DNA from: Burkholderia sp.
GTDB taxonomy: Bacteria; Pseudomonadota; Gammaproteobacteria; Burkholderiales; Burkholderiaceae
DNA: 7,854 bases
Assembly (NCBI GenBank): GCA_030151225.1
Contig: JASLEG010000234.1
Span: 1-7,854, forward strand
Direction: 5' to 3'
This document shows, piece after piece, positions 5,639 through 7,854 of this stretch; within the stretch, counting starts at the first letter, position 1, and each line of letters begins with the position of its first letter. The position numbers and the translations under genes are program-made. The notes beneath the pieces are model-generated. The model saw only the letters and a program-made list of their open reading frames with translations, did not search any database and had not been told where the DNA came from.

Positions 5639-6577
5639 CTACTTGCGCGCACCCTGCCAGCGGCCGGGCGGCACGCCGAACATGCGCTTGAAATGGCGCG
5701 TGAAGTGGCTCTGGTCGACGAAGCCGCTCGCCGCGGCCACTTCCGCCACGGGCACGCCGGCGCGCAGCGGCGCCAGCGCGCGCTGCAGCCGCAGCTGGTT
5801 GCGCCACGCGTGCGGCGCCATGCCGGTGGCCTGGGTGAACAGGCGCGCCGCGTGGAACGGCGACAGCCCGGCCGCCTCGGCCACTTCCGGCAGCGTGAGC
5901 GGCTCGCTCAGCTCCGCCGCCAGGCGCTCGCGCATGCGGGCCACGCGCGGCTCGTCGGGCGCGGTGCGGCGCGCGCGCGGGCCGCCCAGCGCGTGACGGG
6001 CGATCAGCGTGGAGAGCGCGTCGAGCAGGGCCGTCTCGGCCGCGAGCGGCTCGATCGTGCCGCGCGGCAACGGGATATCGGCCGGGTTGGCCGACGATGG
6101 GGGGGAAGGCGGCAGAGCGTCGTGCGCATGGCCGTGGGCGATGTCCACGCCGTCGGCCTCGAGCAGCCGATGCGCGATCAGCAGCCGGCGCGCGCAATCG
6201 GCGTCGAGGATCGCATCGTCGGAAAAGCACGGCGAGGCCTGGCGGCTGCCCGCGATCTCGTCGGCGAGCGCGCGCAGATACGCCTCGGGTACGTAGCACA
6301 CGCGGTAGCGCCAGCCGTCGTCGGTGGCGCGTGCGCCGGTATGCACCTCGCCGGGATGGATGATCGGCAGCGAGCCGGTGTCGGCGATGCGCTGGCTGCC
6401 GCGATAGCGGTAATGCTCCGCGCCGGTCTCGATCACCGCCATCGTGTACGCGTCGTGCCAGTGCGGCGCGAAGCTGTGCTCGAAATAGCTGGCCGTGACC
6501 AGATCGGCGCCCGGCAGCAGCGGCGTGCGCCAGTAGCGGGCGGCGTCGGTCAGGCGGGCGGGGCGGTCGGTCGGCAT
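5639..6577 (-). CDS. AraC-family transcriptional regulator, probable regulator of azlCD
   Basis: This 312-residue protein has an N-terminal cupin-type ligand-binding domain of the AraC_binding type (about 20-110). Its signs are HSFAPHWHDAYTMAVIETG (34-52) and the return strand LPIIHPGEVHTG (70-81) with paired histidines. A linker with a Pro/Ser stretch (PPSPPSS, 156-162) follows, after a His-rich patch (148-152). The C-terminal AraC/XylS DNA-binding domain (about 210-308) has two helix-turn-helix units: LTLPEVAEAAGLSPFHAARLF (227-247) and VPVAEVAAASGFVDQSHFTRHFKRMFG (275-301). The second ends in the family signature GxxPGRW-like segment (301-307). Linkage to azlC on the same strand suggests it senses an amino acid-like ligand and activates the exporter. 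The ATG at 6577 is the natural start but has no clear Shine-Dalgarno. creA ends 25 bp upstream, so co-transcription is possible. Confidence 0.94.
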   Translation of the reverse strand: MPTDRPARLTDAARYWRTPLLPGADLVTASYFEHSFAPHWHDAYTMAVIETGAEHYRYRGSQRIADTGSLPIIHPGEVHTGARATDDGWRYRVCYVPEAYLRALADEIAGSRQASPCFSDDAILDADCARRLLIAHRLLEADGVDIAHGHAHDALPPSPPSSANPADIPLPRGTIEPLAAETALLDALSTLIARHALGGPRARRTAPDEPRVARMRERLAAELSEPLTLPEVAEAAGLSPFHAARLFTQATGMAPHAWRNQLRLQRALAPLRAGVPVAEVAAASGFVDQSHFTRHFKRMFGVPPGRWQGARK

Positions 6578-6602
6578 GATGCGGGCGAGGGCGGGCGGTG
6601 CC

Positions 6603-7094
6603 TTACTTCACGGGGATCGGCGTGTCCCGCGGCACCGGCACGGCCGTCACGGCGTTCTTCGCGCTGCCGGTCACGATCCGGTCGCTGTAGGTCAGATAGA
6701 CGAGCGTGTTGCGTGGCTTGTCCACCACGCGCACCACGTGCAGTGTCTTGAACACGAAGGACAGGCGCTCGCTGAACACATCGGCCTGCTGCTTGAGCGG
6801 CTGCGCGAAATGCAGCGGCCCGACCTGACGGCAGGCGATCGACGCCTCGGTCGGATCCTCGGCCAGGCCCAGGCTGCCCTTGATGCCGCCCTTGCGGGCG
6901 CGCGACACGTAGCAGGTCACGCCCTGCACGCCGGGGTCGTCATAGGCTTCCACCACCACGCGATCCGAGCCGGTCAGGCGAAAGTTCGTGTTGACGCTGG
7001 CGATTTCCTCGGCATGCGCGCCGAGCGGCAGCAGCGCGACGAGCGGGAGCGACGCGGCAAGGCAGGACACGGCGAGGCGGAGAGGGCGGGTCAT
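6603..7094 (-). CDS. creA: CreA family periplasmic protein
   Basis: This 163-residue protein matches the CreA family (PF05981; E. coli CreA is 157 aa), a widely conserved exported protein of unknown biochemical role named after the cre locus. It has a Sec signal peptide (Arg3/Arg6, hydrophobic 7-25, AHA cleavage after residue 28). The conserved core includes NTNFRLTGSDRVVVEAYDDP (35-54), GVTCYVSRARKGGIKG (58-73) and EASIACRQVGP (83-93). C61 and C88 are the only cysteines in the mature part and may form a disulfide. No creB/creC two-component genes are present here; an AraC regulator follows 25 bp downstream on the same strand. The ATG at 7094 gives an intact signal peptide, although no Shine-Dalgarno is obvious. 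Confidence 0.95.
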   Translation of the reverse strand: MTRPLRLAVSCLAASLPLVALLPLGAHAEEIASVNTNFRLTGSDRVVVEAYDDPGVQGVTCYVSRARKGGIKGSLGLAEDPTEASIACRQVGPLHFAQPLKQQADVFSERLSFVFKTLHVVRVVDKPRNTLVYLTYSDRIVTGSAKNAVTAVPVPRDTPIPVK

Positions 7095-7133
7095 GAGCGG
7101 AGGGGCGCGAGCGCGGCAAGGGAACGGATGACG

Positions 7134-7142
7134 ACTCTAGCA
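7134..7142 (-). promoter_or_regulatory. Possible extended -10 promoter element for creA
   Basis: TGC followed by TAGAGT reads on the minus strand, an extended -10 (TGn plus a four-of-six hexamer) about 40 bases upstream of the creA ATG. No -35 match is visible, which extended -10 promoters can tolerate. It lies downstream of the tRNA terminator, as expected if creA starts a new transcript. Confidence 0.3.
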
Positions 7143-7183
7143 CGACGCCCCGCGTTGTTCGCGAGCTTCGGGCGCGCCGCAAA

Positions 7184-7219
7184 AGCAGAAAGGCCCGTCG
7201 CATGACGGGCCTTTCTGCT
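7184..7219 (-). terminator. Strong intrinsic terminator of the tRNA-Asn operon
   Basis: Arms 7184-7199 and 7204-7219 form a perfect 16-bp stem closed by a four-base loop, starting four bases after the encoded CCA of the second tRNA. Read on the minus strand the stem runs into TTTT (7184-7181). It insulates the tRNA unit from creA downstream. The plus-strand direction lacks a T-run and has no gene to terminate. Confidence 0.88.
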
Positions 7220-7222
7220 GTC

Positions 7223-7298
7223 TGGCTCCCCGACCTGGGCTCGAACCAGGGACCTACGGATTAACAGTCCGGCGCTCTACCGACTGAGCTATCGGGGA
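7223..7298 (-). tRNA. tRNA-Asn (anticodon GTT), promoter-distal copy
   Basis: A full 76-nt cloverleaf with encoded CCA: acceptor stem TCCCCGA/TCGGGGA, D-stem GCTC/GAGC, anticodon loop CTGTTAA with GTT at 7265-7263, variable loop AGGTC, T-arm CCTGG-TTCGAGC-CCAGG, discriminator G at 7226, and CCA at 7225-7223. It decodes AAC and AAU. It is base-for-base identical to the copy at 7359-7434 and ends just before the terminator hairpin. The 27-43 position of the anticodon stem reads as C opposite U rather than a pair. Confidence 0.98.
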
Positions 7299-7358
7299 AT
7301 AAATCGGTACTGCGTTTGTTCGATGCCGATTCGCTGAAAACAGCGCCTCGAGCATTTT

Positions 7359-7434
7359 TGGCTCCCCGACCTGGGCTCGAACCAGGGACCTACGGATTAA
7401 CAGTCCGGCGCTCTACCGACTGAGCTATCGGGGA
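7359..7434 (-). tRNA. tRNA-Asn (anticodon GTT), promoter-proximal copy
   Basis: Identical in all 76 positions to the copy at 7223-7298, with anticodon GTT at 7401-7399 and encoded CCA at 7361-7359. It lies about 14 nt after the predicted transcription start, so the primary transcript would be a dicistronic pre-tRNA with a 60-nt spacer (7299-7358) needing RNase P and 3'-processing cuts. The spacer contains a small hairpin CGCTG-AAAA-CAGCG (7332-7345). Confidence 0.98.
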
Positions 7435-7454
7435 ACAAACAGCAGAGAAACGAG

Positions 7455-7483
7455 ATTCTATGGGGCTATGGAAGCGCTGTCAA
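7455..7483 (-). promoter_or_regulatory. Near-consensus sigma-70 promoter of the tRNA-Asn operon
   Basis: On the minus strand a perfect TTGACA (7483-7478) and TAGAAT (7460-7455, five of six) are separated by the optimal 17 bases. The start would be near 7448, about 14 nt before the first tRNA. This is the best promoter in the window, as expected for a stable-RNA unit. The bases just after the -10 are not GC-rich, so a classical stringent discriminator is not evident. Confidence 0.9.
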
Positions 7484-7526
7484 GCCCATCGGCGCAAATT
7501 CCGCCGCAATCGCGCCCGCGCGTCGA

Positions 7527-7850
7527 TCAGCGCTCGAGCAGGTGCAGTTTTTCCTGGACGTCCTTCCACTCGTCGGCGTCGCCGGGAGCGGGCTTGGTCT
7601 TGGTGATCGACGGCCACAGCTTGGCCAGCTCGGCGTTCAGCGGCGTGAATTGCTGCTGGTCGCCCGGAACGTCTTCCTCGGCGTAGATCGCATTGGTCGG
7701 GCATTCGGCCACGCACACGGCGCAGTCGATGCATTCGTCCGGATCGATCGCGAGAAAATTGGGACCTTCACGGAAGCAATCCACCGGGCATACATCGACG
7801 CAATCCGTGTATTTGCACTTGATGCAGCCTTCGGTCACAACGTGAGTCAT
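7527..7850 (-). CDS. fdxA: Seven-iron ferredoxin (3Fe-4S / 4Fe-4S)
   Basis: This 107-residue protein matches the Azotobacter FdI type of ferredoxin (106 aa) along its full length. It is a small cytoplasmic low-potential electron carrier. Nine cysteines are placed as in FdI: C9, C17 and C50 should hold the 3Fe-4S cluster, and C21, C40, C43 and C46 the 4Fe-4S cluster. C12 and C25 are the non-ligand cysteines, C25 being the equivalent of the free Cys beside the cluster. The spacing between C9 and C17 (with C12 displaced) distinguishes it from a plain 2x[4Fe-4S] ferredoxin. The C-terminal extension with FTPLNAELAKLWP (68-80) and ending LHLLER is typical. The ATG at 7850 is four bases from the window edge, so its ribosome site and upstream neighbour are unseen. 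The tRNA-Asn promoter begins 43 bp after the stop codon. Confidence 0.97.
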   Translation of the reverse strand: MTHVVTEGCIKCKYTDCVDVCPVDCFREGPNFLAIDPDECIDCAVCVAECPTNAIYAEEDVPGDQQQFTPLNAELAKLWPSITKTKPAPGDADEWKDVQEKLHLLER

Positions 7851-7854
7851 TCAA

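Noticed and set aside
4437..6299. A 620-codon minus-strand frame that contains azlD at its 3' end and would make a large fusion.
   Set aside because: Upstream of the GTG at 4775 it runs out of frame through azlC and the AraC gene and reads as Arg/Pro/Ala-rich shadow sequence; azlD alone has the family length.
5600..6751. A 383-codon plus-strand frame opposite the AraC-family gene.
   Set aside because: Antisense to a well-supported regulator, composition-biased, with no recognisable domain.
7223..7434. The tRNA-Asn genes as an integration site of a genomic island.
   Set aside because: tRNA genes are frequent attachment sites, but no integrase, att-like partial tRNA duplicate or composition shift is seen on either side; the flanks are core genes.
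1..7854. A CRISPR array, defence system, toxin-antitoxin pair, transposon or prophage.
   Set aside because: No spaced repeats, transposase, nuclease, reverse transcriptase, terminal repeats or small toxin-like gene pairs were found; every long gene except 2936-3307 and 3448-4233 has an ordinary core assignment.

Overview
The window is GC-rich, with strong G/C preference at third codon positions that keeps long antisense frames open. Its gene set (fumC, a NorM-type MATE pump, azlCD with an AraC regulator, creA, tandem tRNA-Asn genes, a seven-iron fdxA) and protein sequence character point to a betaproteobacterium, most likely Burkholderia or a close relative. The genus is inferred from the character of the genes, since no search was possible. 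It looks like ordinary core chromosome. I found no transposase, integrase, phage gene, CRISPR array, toxin-antitoxin pair or recognisable defence module.

Layout, left to right. Positions 1-663 (minus) hold the first 221 codons of fumC, cut by the window edge. Next come a MATE efflux transporter (822-2222, minus) with its own probable promoter, and a 72-aa S4-type RNA-binding protein like YbcJ (2354-2572, minus). A 363-bp non-coding stretch separates ybcJ from a divergent small exported Gly/Ser-rich protein of unknown function (2936-3307, plus). That gene converges on an unrecognised 261-aa cytoplasmic protein (3448-4233, minus), and the two share a bidirectional terminator at 3364-3402.

Positions 4437-7094 (minus) hold creA, an AraC-family regulator, azlC and azlD in transcription order. 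azlC has a TTG start behind a perfect AGGAGG, and azlD a GTG start overlapping the azlC stop by four bases. The likely logic is a ligand-responsive AraC activator controlling a branched-chain amino acid exporter. creA, 25 bp upstream of the regulator, may be co-transcribed with it.

Positions 7184-7483 (minus) form a complete stable-RNA transcription unit: a near-consensus sigma-70 promoter (TTGACA, 17 bp, TAGAAT), two identical 76-nt tRNA-Asn(GTT) genes with encoded CCA, and a 16-bp terminator hairpin. The window ends with fdxA (7527-7850, minus), a seven-iron ferredoxin.

The least explained items are the exported low-complexity protein, the unknown protein converging on it, and the creA linkage to the azl regulator. 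None amounts to demonstrable evidence of a new system.
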